This document shows, in pieces, positions 17,914 to 25,614 of a DNA stretch of 39,603 nt (position 1 is the stretch's first letter; every line of letters starts with the position of its first letter). The stretch spans positions 1 to 39,603 of the forward strand of contig CALVDQ010000022.1 of assembly GCA_944326325.1 (NCBI GenBank). Reading direction: 5' to 3'. The notes under the pieces were generated by a model. The model had not been told where the DNA came from and did no database searches. It saw only the letters and a program-made list of their open reading frames with translations. Position numbers and translations under genes: made by a program. This DNA is from an uncultured Bacteroidales bacterium (GTDB lineage Bacteria; Bacteroidota; Bacteroidia; Bacteroidales; UBA932).

Positions 17914-18486
17914 ATGAAACACATTGAATTGAAAGGCGTTATCCGTGAAGTCGGAAACAAGGCCACTGTAAAAGCCATCCGCAAGGAAGGACTCGTACCT
18001 TGCAACATCTATGGCTCAGGTATCGAGAACGTTCTTTTCACCGTAACGGCAAAGGACCTCAAGGCCCTCACCCACACACCTAACTCCTACATAGTAGACC
18101 TCGAGCTCAGCGACGGGAAGAAATTCCTTGCTGTCCTCCACGAAGTCCAGTGGCATCCTGTCACTGACGAGGCTCTCCACGTGGATTTCCTCGCCATCAC
18201 TGACAGCAAGCCGGTCACCATCGATGTACCGGTAGTCATCACGGGACACTCCGAGGGTGTGAAACTCGGCGGCAAGCTGCTCGTTTCCTCCCGCAAACTC
18301 CGTATCAGCGCTCTTCTCGCCGATCTTCCGGACAACCTTGAGGTAGATATCACGAACCTGATGATTGGCAAGCAGATTGTAGCCGGGGACCTTCACTACG
18401 ACAAGATCAGCATCGTGTCGCCTAAGGCCACTATCATCTGCTCTGTCAGGGCTACCCGTGCCACAGCACAGGCTCAGAACGCTTAA
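17914..18486 (+). CDS. rplY: ribosomal protein bL25 (Ctc form)
   Basis: A 190-residue long-form L25 (TL5/Ctc): an N-terminal 5S rRNA-binding barrel (GVIREVGNKATVKAIRKEGLVPCNIYG) and a C-terminal beta domain with VPVVITGHSEGVKLGG near residue 107. It binds 5S rRNA in the large subunit. ATG 17914 fits family alignments in memory and follows an A-rich stretch (AAAAAG). The frame extended back to 17821 would swallow the leader hairpins. pth follows after 14 nt, a pairing common in many bacteria. Confidence 0.97.
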   Translation: MKHIELKGVIREVGNKATVKAIRKEGLVPCNIYGSGIENVLFTVTAKDLKALTHTPNSYIVDLELSDGKKFLAVLHEVQWHPVTDEALHVDFLAITDSKPVTIDVPVVITGHSEGVKLGGKLLVSSRKLRISALLADLPDNLEVDITNLMIGKQIVAGDLHYDKISIVSPKATIICSVRATRATAQAQNA

Positions 18487-18500
18487 CAAGGATACAGGCC

Positions 18501-19148
18501 ATGGACAGCTTTCTGGTAGCAGGGTTGGGCAACATAGGTGCCGAATATGCATACACCAGACACAACATGGGATTTATGGTATTGGATGCCTGGGCAAAGG
18601 CATCCAATACTGTTTTCCGTACCGGACGATACGGAAGCATAGCTGAAACCACCTTCAAGGGCCGCCGTTTCATCCTGCTGAAACCGTCAACCTACATGAA
18701 CCTCAGCGGCAAGGCGGTACGTTACTGGATGAACGAACTGGATCTCCCACTGTCAAACCTCATAGTCATTTCCGATGACCTGAACCTGCCTTTCGGGACC
18801 CTCAGGATGCGCAAGAACGGAAGCGCGGGAGGGCACAACGGCCTTGCGAACATAACCGAACTGCTCGGCAGCCAGGACTATGCCAGGATAAGGGTCGGAA
18901 TAGGCAACAACTTCAGCCGCGGAGGCCAGGTAGGTTTCGTGCTCGGCGAGCTGGACAAAGACGAACTGGAAGAAATGCCGGAAATATGCGAAAGGGTCAT
19001 CGCCGGGATAAAGGCTTTCGCCACAGCAGGGCCTGACCGGGCCATGAATTCCGTCAACACGAAACCGAAGAAAGCTTCAGCGGTAGATACGCCGAAGGAC
19101 GGCGAGGCACCAGCGCCTGACACAGTAAAGCCGCATCCAGAGGGCTGA
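18501..19148 (+). CDS. pth: peptidyl-tRNA hydrolase, with C-terminal tail
   Basis: A 215-residue Pth that frees tRNA from stalled peptidyl-tRNA. It has GLGNIGAEYAYTRHNMGF at residues 8-25 with the catalytic His, KPSTYMNLSG near 67, the SDDLNLPFG loop with the catalytic Asp near 91 and GSAGGHNGL near 108. The enzyme normally ends near residue 190; here a charged, Pro/Ala-rich tail of about 25 residues follows (from KPKKASA). That tail is encoded in the part that overlaps the converging S24/S26-like gene by 72 nt. Confidence 0.95.
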   Translation: MDSFLVAGLGNIGAEYAYTRHNMGFMVLDAWAKASNTVFRTGRYGSIAETTFKGRRFILLKPSTYMNLSGKAVRYWMNELDLPLSNLIVISDDLNLPFGTLRMRKNGSAGGHNGLANITELLGSQDYARIRVGIGNNFSRGGQVGFVLGELDKDELEEMPEICERVIAGIKAFATAGPDRAMNSVNTKPKKASAVDTPKDGEAPAPDTVKPHPEG

Positions 19149-19556
19149 AAGGAATCTCCAGGACCAGGAGCTGCAGGACCATTCCTTCATCGACGGGGTC
19201 AGCCTTTTCAAGGCAACACCGGCTATCTCACATGGTACAGCGGTTTCCCGTCCCCGGACATTCCCGTCCCCCACGGTCCTGTAGACCGTAGTTCCTCCGG
19301 GATCCGTCTCCACACCGTAAATCCTGTGCATGACATACTTCCCGCGATAGCGGAACAGTATGACTTCCCCCTTACGCAATTCCCTGCCGTCATATCCGGC
19401 CATGCACACCCGGTCTTTACCGTTCCTGAAAAAAGGATACATACTGTAGCCTTTCACGATGAAGGTCACTGTCTTTCCTTCGGCAAGGCTCTCCGACACA
19501 TGGCTGAAAAAGATGTCGTTCGGAAGCACCAGAGTCCCGGATCCGTTATTCCCCAT
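19077..19556 (-). CDS. S24/S26-type signal-peptidase-like protein
   Basis: A 159-residue protein. GYSMYPF at residues 36-42 gives the nucleophile Ser38, and KYVMHRI at 73-79 places His77 where archaeal and ER-type signal peptidases have their catalytic His; bacterial LepB would have Lys. A hydrophobic Trp-rich stretch near 129-150 with many Arg could tether it to the membrane. I start at ATG 19556, which overlaps the kinase-like gene by 11 nt; the longer frame has no family similarity at its N terminus. As last gene of the PqqD/ABC/HPrK-like cassette it may cut a leader from an exported peptide, an inference from context. It overlaps pth tail to tail by 72 nt. Confidence 0.8.
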   Translation of the reverse strand: MGNNGSGTLVLPNDIFFSHVSESLAEGKTVTFIVKGYSMYPFFRNGKDRVCMAGYDGRELRKGEVILFRYRGKYVMHRIYGVETDPGGTTVYRTVGDGNVRGRETAVPCEIAGVALKRLTPSMKEWSCSSWSWRFLSALWMRLYCVRRWCLAVLRRIYR

Positions 19557-20433
19557 GGCAGAACACAGTCTTGAAGGTAAGTTCCGCCGCCTCCGTATCA
19601 GGCAGGCACTCAAGATGATAGACAGGCACAGCAGATACCGTATCCGAAACGAATCCGCATACCATATCCGAGGTATCCTCGACATAACAGAAAGCAGGAG
19701 GGGCGGAAGGCAGGAGGGCTCCTATAGCCAGCAGAGGTGACAGCCTGGCAATCCTGTTGTATGGAGCCTGGCTCAACCTCACCAGGGCCTTCAGAGGATA
19801 GCACTCCTGCCTGTAGCAAGGCGTCTTTCCGCTCCATGGAGACCCGTAGACCATGATCTTCCCGTCATCGTGCACCCTTACAAAGGGACTGTCGTCATTG
19901 AGCAGGAACATTTCAGGATAACGTTCCCTGAGCAGCCTTGTATGCGTACTCTTCCCTGTCCCCGACTCTCCGAGAAACATCGCCGCCGCACCGCCGAAGA
20001 CATTCACGGAACTGTGCACCGCAGCACATTTCCTTGGAATACACAGCATGTTCAGAGCCATCCAGAGCCCGAACCTCGACATGGACGGAGAATAATTTCC
20101 GGACGTACACCTGAGACGGTCCTCCCCCGGTCTCCAGTACAGGACCAGGACGGATGCACCGTCCGGAGACAGCATATCGAAATAAACCATGCCTCCGGCC
20201 TGCCCGTACGAACATCCGATACCTTCGAAACTTATCTCATAGCATTGCCGCCGTCCGCGGTATGCGTCCGACTGCAGCACAGCAGACTCGTCAAGATCCG
20301 CGACAATATGGAAATCCGGCTCCCTTTCCGTAAGGAAATCCTTGAAAGCCCCCGATCTTGCGATAAAAGACAGGAACGAGGCGCCTGTTACCGAAAAGGA
20401 AAAGTCCGCTACCGAAATTCTGCATTCTTCCAT
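19546..20433 (-). CDS. HPr kinase-like P-loop protein
   Basis: A 295-residue protein with the HPr kinase/PEP-carboxykinase type nucleotide site. The Walker A loop is GESGTGKST at residues 155-163; a conserved His is in AAVHSS (His140), and the acidic LLNDDSP is at 177-183, with GSPWSGK at 197-203. The first 130 residues are unlike the N-terminal domain of true HprK and no HPr or PTS gene is near. Relatives of this fold in lasso peptide clusters phosphorylate the precursor peptide; whether this one is a peptide kinase is an inference. ATG 20433 is chosen over the TTG at 20478. It lies 48 nt after the ABC gene. Confidence 0.8.
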   Translation of the reverse strand: MEECRISVADFSFSVTGASFLSFIARSGAFKDFLTEREPDFHIVADLDESAVLQSDAYRGRRQCYEISFEGIGCSYGQAGGMVYFDMLSPDGASVLVLYWRPGEDRLRCTSGNYSPSMSRFGLWMALNMLCIPRKCAAVHSSVNVFGGAAAMFLGESGTGKSTHTRLLRERYPEMFLLNDDSPFVRVHDDGKIMVYGSPWSGKTPCYRQECYPLKALVRLSQAPYNRIARLSPLLAIGALLPSAPPAFCYVEDTSDMVCGFVSDTVSAVPVYHLECLPDTEAAELTFKTVFCHGE

Positions 20434-20481
20434 AACCCAATCATTATAATCCCGAGCCCGGCATCCCGGGCAATACAACCG

Positions 20482-22155
20482 TCATTCCACATGATTCCCT
20501 GGCATATTGTCCAGGTCTATTATCCTCCTGCATGAATCCAGGGTCTCCTGCCTGTGGGCGATAACGATGACCGTAAGGGCAGGATTCTCTCCGGCAAGTT
20601 CGGATATGAAACCGTTTATCTCCGTCTCCGTTCCCGTGTCCACAGAAGAAGTGGCTTCATCCAGGAAAAGGACGGAAGCCCCCTTGTACAGGGCTCTTGC
20701 GATACCGATACGCTGTCTCTGCCCGCCGGAAACGGAATTTCCGGCTTCGGCAAGCTTCGTATCCATCCCCTGCGGCAAGGAAGAAACCCACTCCCATAGC
20801 CCGGTCCTGCGGAAAATATGCTCTATCCTGTTCCTGTCTGCCTCTGAAGGTTCCTCCCCGAAAGCGACATTCTCCACAAAGGTCCCGTTCACAAGGAACA
20901 CGTCCTGAGGGACATATCCAATCATGGCCTGCCATGCCCGGACATTGTCAGGTCCTATCCTGACATCATCCACATACAGACCGCCCTGCTCAGGAGTGTA
21001 GAACCCCATGAGAAGATTGAACAACGTAGTCTTCCCGACCCCCGAACGGCCCCTGATGCCGACATACTCCCCTTTCTTCACCGTCAGGTCCAGATTCCTG
21101 AAAAGGAATCCGTCCTGTTCCCCGTACCGGAAAGAAACATTGCGCAGGGAGATTTCCCTGGAAAAAACCGGTTTGGCGCAACTGTCCGTATCCATGTTCC
21201 ACGGTGTCCCGTCATCCGAGAGTATCTCCCTGAGCATATCCACGCTGTATTCAGAAGCCTGCATAGACTGCCAGCCTGCTACAATGCTTCTTACTGAAGG
21301 CAGGATCTTCATTGCCGAAAGCGCAAAGATACCGAATGTCATGGACAGACCCCACGAAGACGACATGGAAAGCATCATGAGGATGATTATGGACAGCATC
21401 ACGGTAATTTCCATGAAACCCGAGGATGCGGCGGAATATGATTCCGTCTGCAGGCGGACGTCCCGGACCTTGAGAAGACTGGAGCGGAAAGCGGACATCT
21501 GCCTGTCGACCGCACCGTTTATATAATACTCCGGGTATCCTCTCAACAGTTCTGCAACCGACCTGGCCTGGCCGCGCCTCGCCTGGTTTTCCGCAAGGCC
21601 CAGCTTTTTCATCCTCTTCCTGACATAAAATGAATAGAAGAACATGAAAGGTCCTATGACCAGGAGCAGGGCAAGTGTAGGAAGCGGCTCGTAAACGAAG
21701 AGCGCAGCAAGAATTATGAGCAAAAGAAGCGCGGACGACATGATATTCAGGAAAGACAGCAATATCCCCGAAGTGAAAGTCATCGTCACGGCATTGACCT
21801 TGTTTGCAAGATCGAAGCTGTCCGACTGACGGATGAAAAGCAGCCCCCTGTCCAGGAACTTCCTCAGCACGGAATCAGCAAGGCAGGTATAAAGGGAAAA
21901 CACATAGCCGCTGCGATACCTGGACAAAAGGATGACCAGGAGACTTTTAACGAGGATAAATGCCATGGCCGCCCCGGCTACAGGAAGGACAGACCCCACG
22001 GTGCCATCCTTTTCAAGTACCTGTGCAAGTACAGGAATGAAGACGACAACTCCCGCGAAATCCAGGATTGCCCTCAGGAACAAGGAAACCGAGACAAGGA
22101 TGCCTCTCTTCCTGAATGATTCCGGAATCAGGGAGTATATTTCCTTGAAATTCAC
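20482..22155 (-). CDS. ABC exporter, half-size type I (TMD-NBD)
   Basis: A 557-residue half transporter with about six membrane helices in residues 15-300 and an ATPase domain from about 335. Walker A is GRSGVGKTT (369-377), the Q loop PQD near 416, the signature VSGGQ (475-479), Walker B VLFLDE (495-500) and the switch His534. It lacks the N-terminal C39 peptidase domain found in bacteriocin exporters, which would fit with a separate peptidase, here perhaps the S24/S26-like gene. It overlaps pqqD-like gene by 4 nt, so translation is coupled. As two copies would form the pump, it probably exports the product of this cassette; MsbA-like lipid export is the alternative. Confidence 0.9.
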   Translation of the reverse strand: MNFKEIYSLIPESFRKRGILVSVSLFLRAILDFAGVVVFIPVLAQVLEKDGTVGSVLPVAGAAMAFILVKSLLVILLSRYRSGYVFSLYTCLADSVLRKFLDRGLLFIRQSDSFDLANKVNAVTMTFTSGILLSFLNIMSSALLLLIILAALFVYEPLPTLALLLVIGPFMFFYSFYVRKRMKKLGLAENQARRGQARSVAELLRGYPEYYINGAVDRQMSAFRSSLLKVRDVRLQTESYSAASSGFMEITVMLSIIILMMLSMSSSWGLSMTFGIFALSAMKILPSVRSIVAGWQSMQASEYSVDMLREILSDDGTPWNMDTDSCAKPVFSREISLRNVSFRYGEQDGFLFRNLDLTVKKGEYVGIRGRSGVGKTTLFNLLMGFYTPEQGGLYVDDVRIGPDNVRAWQAMIGYVPQDVFLVNGTFVENVAFGEEPSEADRNRIEHIFRRTGLWEWVSSLPQGMDTKLAEAGNSVSGGQRQRIGIARALYKGASVLFLDEATSSVDTGTETEINGFISELAGENPALTVIVIAHRQETLDSCRRIIDLDNMPGNHVE

Positions 22156-22430
22156 TGTTCAGCAAGGAGTTTGCATTCTTTCAGCTTTCCACACCAGGCT
22201 TCGGCATCATGCGCAGCAAGATCTTCGCTGATCCCGTATTTTTCCACCAGCGCCGCCGAGACATCCTCCGGAGTGAATTCCCGCCCGGACATAATGTTCC
22301 ATAGATAAAGGGAAGACTCGTTCAGGGAAATGATCTTCGTCATGTCCTCCCCGTTCCTCCCCTGGATGATCACCACGTGCTGTCCGGCCATCTCGCGGAC
22401 CTTGTATTTGTCTGATATTCTCATAGTCAA
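22152..22430 (-). CDS. PqqD-family peptide-binding protein
   Basis: A 92-residue winged-helix protein of the PqqD family, which in RiPP pathways binds the leader of the precursor peptide (RiPP recognition element). Typical features are the first strand pair (YKVREMAGQHVVII), ISLNESSLYLWNIM at residues 34-47, FTPEDVSAAL near 52 and a final helix-turn-helix-like GKLKECKLL. It is the first gene of the cassette. No pqqA or pqqC-E is near, so it does not serve PQQ synthesis here. Start at ATG 22430; a second ATG two codons later is equally possible. Confidence 0.88.
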   Translation of the reverse strand: MTMRISDKYKVREMAGQHVVIIQGRNGEDMTKIISLNESSLYLWNIMSGREFTPEDVSAALVEKYGISEDLAAHDAEAWCGKLKECKLLAEQ

Positions 22431-22455
22431 TTGAATCTGGATTCCGGTTGAATGA

Positions 22456-22463
22456 CAAAGATA
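22456..22463 (-). promoter_or_regulatory. -7 element of the PqqD/ABC/HPrK-like cassette
   Basis: On the minus strand 22463-22456 reads TATCTTTG. It puts the start about 22 nt before the pqqD-like gene. No TTG element is visible upstream. The malQ promoter lies 32 nt away on the other strand, so the cassette and malQ diverge from one short region. Confidence 0.6.
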
Positions 22464-22494
22464 GTGATAAAAGCCGAAATCGGGAATAATTTGC

Positions 22495-22502
22495 TAATTT
22501 TG
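22495..22502 (+). promoter_or_regulatory. -7 element of malQ
   Basis: TAATTTTG at 22495-22502 matches TAnnTTTG. The ATG at 22538 lies 35 nt downstream. The leader is A/T-rich and without a Shine-Dalgarno site, which is common in this phylum. Confidence 0.5.
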
Positions 22503-22537
22503 ACGGACTGTGGAAATTGACAAAATAATTTGTGGTC

Positions 22538-24853
22538 ATGAAATTGATAACACGCATTGAATACCGCACATCCTGGGGACAGGAGCTCTTCATGAGGAGC
22601 GGAGACAAACTTTTCCGTATGGAATACGCCCCCGGGGACATCTGGGTCGCTACCGTTGACCGGCTGAAAGAGGGGCAGACATTTGAATACCGCTACGAAC
22701 TCCATCAGGGCGGGTTCTGCATCAGGACAGAATGGAATTCGCACAAAATCACATTGACCGGACGCAGCCGGATGGATGTAAGGGATTTCTGGTCCGATAT
22801 CCCGGACGGTCTCCCTCTGCATTCCGCTCCTTTCAGGAACGGGGTGTTCAAGAAGGAGCCCGGAAAGGTCTGGAAAGCGGCCGGAACTGCCGTGCCGGTG
22901 TTCTCCCTGAGGTCTGAAAAGAGTTTCGGGGTCGGGGAATTCAATGACCTGAAGGCTCTTGTGGACTGGGCTGCACTGACAGGACAGAAGGTACTGCAGC
23001 TGCTGCCGGTGAACGATACCACAATGACGTGGACCTGGGAGGATTCCTATCCCTACAATGCCAATTCGAGTTTTGCCCTGCATCCGCAGTTCATCCATCT
23101 GCCGGATACCGGAGTGGAGGAGGATGAGGAATATGTGAGACTGAGAAATGAGCTCAATGCGTTGCCGGAAGTGGATTATGAAAGGGTCAACAATGAGAAG
23201 CGGAGGCTTTTGGGCAAGGCTTTCGCCAGGACCGGGCGGCGTGTGACGGCAACGAAGGCGTACAGGAAGTTCGTTGAGGAAAATGCTTCATGGCTGCTGC
23301 CTTATGCCGCATTCTGCACATTGAGGGATGAATACGGGACGGCTGACTTTACCCGGTGGAAAGCCACGAAAGACAAGGCCGCTGTCAAGGCAGGAGCGGC
23401 TTCGGATGCCGGCTTGTCTGCATATGACAGCGCTTCTGTTGAAAAATATATTGCGGAGCACCGGAAAGAAATTGATTTCCACTGTTTTGTCCAGTATCAT
23501 CTGCATTGCCAGCTGGTCGAAGCCAGAAACTATGCCCATTCGAAGGGAATCATCTTCAAGGGGGATCTGCCGATAGGCGTGAGCCGCACCAGTGCTGACG
23601 CATGGGTGAACAGGAGGCTTTTCCATCTTGATTCACAGGCCGGTGCACCGCCTGACGCATTTTCGACGGAAGGACAGAACTGGGGATTTCCGACCTACAA
23701 TTGGGAGGAGATGTCCAAGGACGGATATTCCTGGTGGAAAGGCCGTCTGGAGAAGATGTCGCAATATTTCGACGCATTCAGGATAGACCATATTCTCGGT
23801 TTTTTCCGCATTTGGGAAATACCTGTGTCGGCCGTACACGGGCTGCTCGGGCATTTCAATCCGGCCATGCCGTATTCTTCGGAAGAATTGGCACGGCTCG
23901 GCTTTGACATGTCTTCCGGAAGATATTCGGAACCGTATATGGATGACACCCTTATCGACAGAGTATTCGGCTGCCTTGCGGACAAGGTGCGCGACAGATG
24001 CATGAAGGACGGCAGGCTAAAACCGGAATATTCCACGCAAAGGAAAGTGCTCGGGAAATTCCCGGAGAAAGGCGGAGAGCAGGCAGCCTTGAGGGAAGGG
24101 CTCATGCATATTATTGACAATGTGCTCTTTGTGGAGGATCCGCGCAGGAAAGGGATGTGGCATCCGCGCATTGCCGCCCAATACACATACAGCTACAGTC
24201 TCCTCGACGAGCACCGCCGCCATACGTTCGACAGGCTCTATGATGATTTCTTCTATCACAGGCACAATGCCTTCTGGAAGGAGTCTGCCATGAGGAAACT
24301 GCCGTCCCTGCTTTCCGCTACCGGAATGCTTGCCTGCGGAGAAGACCTGGGCATGATTCCGGACTGCGTACCTGACGTGATGAACGAATATCAGATACTC
24401 TCCCTGGAAATACAGCGTATGCCGAAGAATCCGCAGGAGACATTTGCCGATCCGGCGCATTATCCTTACCGTTCGGTCTGCACTACTTCAACCCATGACA
24501 TGAATCCGATAAGGGCATGGTGGGAAGAGGACCGTTCCGTGACCGCCCGTTTCTGGCACGAAGTCCTCGGAGGCCGGGGAGACGCGCCGTGTTCCTGCGA
24601 ACCGTGGATCTGCCGGCGCATAGTGGAGATGCACCTTGCCTCCCCTTCCATACTGGCAGTCCTGCCTCTTCAGGACTGGCTTGCAACCGACGGTTCCCTG
24701 CGGATTGAAGACCCGTCAAAGGAAAGGATCAACATCCCGGCCATCCCGCGGCACTACTGGCGTTACCGCATGCACCTGACCCTTGAATACCTCATCAGCC
24801 GGTCCGATTTCAACTCCTCCCTCCGGGAAATGATTTCCGCTTCCGGAAGATAG
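22538..24853 (+). CDS. malQ: 4-alpha-glucanotransferase (GH77), MalQ
   Basis: A 771-residue GH77 amylomaltase. The nucleophile Asp is in FRIDHILGFF, the acid/base Glu in CGEDLGMIP and the third acid in TSTHDMNP. The early VFSLRSEKSFGVGEF and LLPVNDTT are typical of the plant DPE2-like branch. About 110 residues before the barrel form a beta-rich domain that looks like a CBM20 starch-binding module, one fewer than I recall for Bacteroides homologues. No signal peptide, so it acts in the cytoplasm on maltodextrins. ATG 22538 is preferred to the GTG two codons earlier. It precedes the amylase remnant by 89 nt. Confidence 0.95.
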   Translation: MKLITRIEYRTSWGQELFMRSGDKLFRMEYAPGDIWVATVDRLKEGQTFEYRYELHQGGFCIRTEWNSHKITLTGRSRMDVRDFWSDIPDGLPLHSAPFRNGVFKKEPGKVWKAAGTAVPVFSLRSEKSFGVGEFNDLKALVDWAALTGQKVLQLLPVNDTTMTWTWEDSYPYNANSSFALHPQFIHLPDTGVEEDEEYVRLRNELNALPEVDYERVNNEKRRLLGKAFARTGRRVTATKAYRKFVEENASWLLPYAAFCTLRDEYGTADFTRWKATKDKAAVKAGAASDAGLSAYDSASVEKYIAEHRKEIDFHCFVQYHLHCQLVEARNYAHSKGIIFKGDLPIGVSRTSADAWVNRRLFHLDSQAGAPPDAFSTEGQNWGFPTYNWEEMSKDGYSWWKGRLEKMSQYFDAFRIDHILGFFRIWEIPVSAVHGLLGHFNPAMPYSSEELARLGFDMSSGRYSEPYMDDTLIDRVFGCLADKVRDRCMKDGRLKPEYSTQRKVLGKFPEKGGEQAALREGLMHIIDNVLFVEDPRRKGMWHPRIAAQYTYSYSLLDEHRRHTFDRLYDDFFYHRHNAFWKESAMRKLPSLLSATGMLACGEDLGMIPDCVPDVMNEYQILSLEIQRMPKNPQETFADPAHYPYRSVCTTSTHDMNPIRAWWEEDRSVTARFWHEVLGGRGDAPCSCEPWICRRIVEMHLASPSILAVLPLQDWLATDGSLRIEDPSKERINIPAIPRHYWRYRMHLTLEYLISRSDFNSSLREMISASGR

Positions 24854-24942
24854 GGACTGTCGGCCTTCGAGCCGGCGGAGAGGAACCTTTACCTTCTGGA
24901 AATCCTTGATTTTACAACAAAATACATTTAAGGAACATTTTT

Positions 24943-25605
24943 ATGGCAATGGTTTTTGACCCGGGCACCGTCGGGGATGCCGGAAAGCGGCTGGACCGTA
25001 TCGAGCCTCTTTCGTGGTGGACCGGGATGAAGACCCCTCTGCAGCTTCTGGTCAGAGGCGACGGCATTTCCCTTTATGATATCCGCATCGAGGGCGGAAA
25101 GGGTGTCCTGGTGAAAGCTGTCCACAAGGCCGACAGCCCGAATTATTGTTTCGTGGATGTCGCTGTCGCGGAAGACGCGGCCCCGGGCACATACTGGCTC
25201 GTGTTCGACAAGGATGGTGAATCGTTCAAATATCCTTATGAAATAGCCGCCCGCACAGGCACTGACGGAAAACCTGTCCCGGCAGGACAGCTGGCCGGAC
25301 TGCATGATTTCACCAGCAGGCTCTTCCAGTGGAGGAAGGGCAAGAAGGTCATCCATGACGGCAAGACCATGCATTTCCTCTCGAGGGACAACACTTACGG
25401 CTACTTCCGTTATGACGATACCGATGCCGTGTTTGTCTTCATCAATAATTCCCGCGGCAAGAAGCATGTTCCGTGGTCGCATTATTCCGAGATAGCCGCC
25501 GGCCTGCATGACGGCCGGAATGTACTCACAGGCGAGGCCGTTGAGGTTTCCGATTCGACCTGTGTCGGGCCGCGCCAGGTGCTTGTTGTGGAATATAAGA
25601 GATAA
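24943..25605 (+). CDS. cyclomaltodextrinase-like N and C domains joined, catalytic barrel missing
   Basis: A 220-residue protein. Residues ~16-105 match the N-terminal beta-sandwich of SusA/neopullulanase-type GH13 enzymes (RIEPLSWWTGMKTPLQLL, SPNYCFVDVAVA, PYEIAAR). Residues ~120-220 match the C-terminal beta domain (DFTSRLFQWRKGKKVIHDGK, YGYFRYDDTDAVFVFINN). The ~400-residue barrel with all catalytic acids, normally between them, is absent, and the join near residues 106-118 keeps the frame. A good AAGGAA lies 7 nt before ATG 24943, and the frame is intact, so it may be expressed. There is no signal peptide, unlike most SusA homologues. It could be a glycan-binding accessory of MalQ or a decayed gene. 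Confidence 0.75.
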   Translation: MAMVFDPGTVGDAGKRLDRIEPLSWWTGMKTPLQLLVRGDGISLYDIRIEGGKGVLVKAVHKADSPNYCFVDVAVAEDAAPGTYWLVFDKDGESFKYPYEIAARTGTDGKPVPAGQLAGLHDFTSRLFQWRKGKKVIHDGKTMHFLSRDNTYGYFRYDDTDAVFVFINNSRGKKHVPWSHYSEIAAGLHDGRNVLTGEAVEVSDSTCVGPRQVLVVEYKR

Positions 25606-25614
25606 GAACGGAAG

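Noticed and set aside
19077..22430. A full lasso peptide cluster
   Set aside because: The asparagine-synthetase-like cyclase and the transglutaminase-like leader peptidase are not present, and I could not find a precursor frame between the genes or in the flanks.
22152..22430. Part of PQQ biosynthesis
   Set aside because: No pqqA, B, C or E genes are nearby; PqqD-like domains occur in many peptide pathways.
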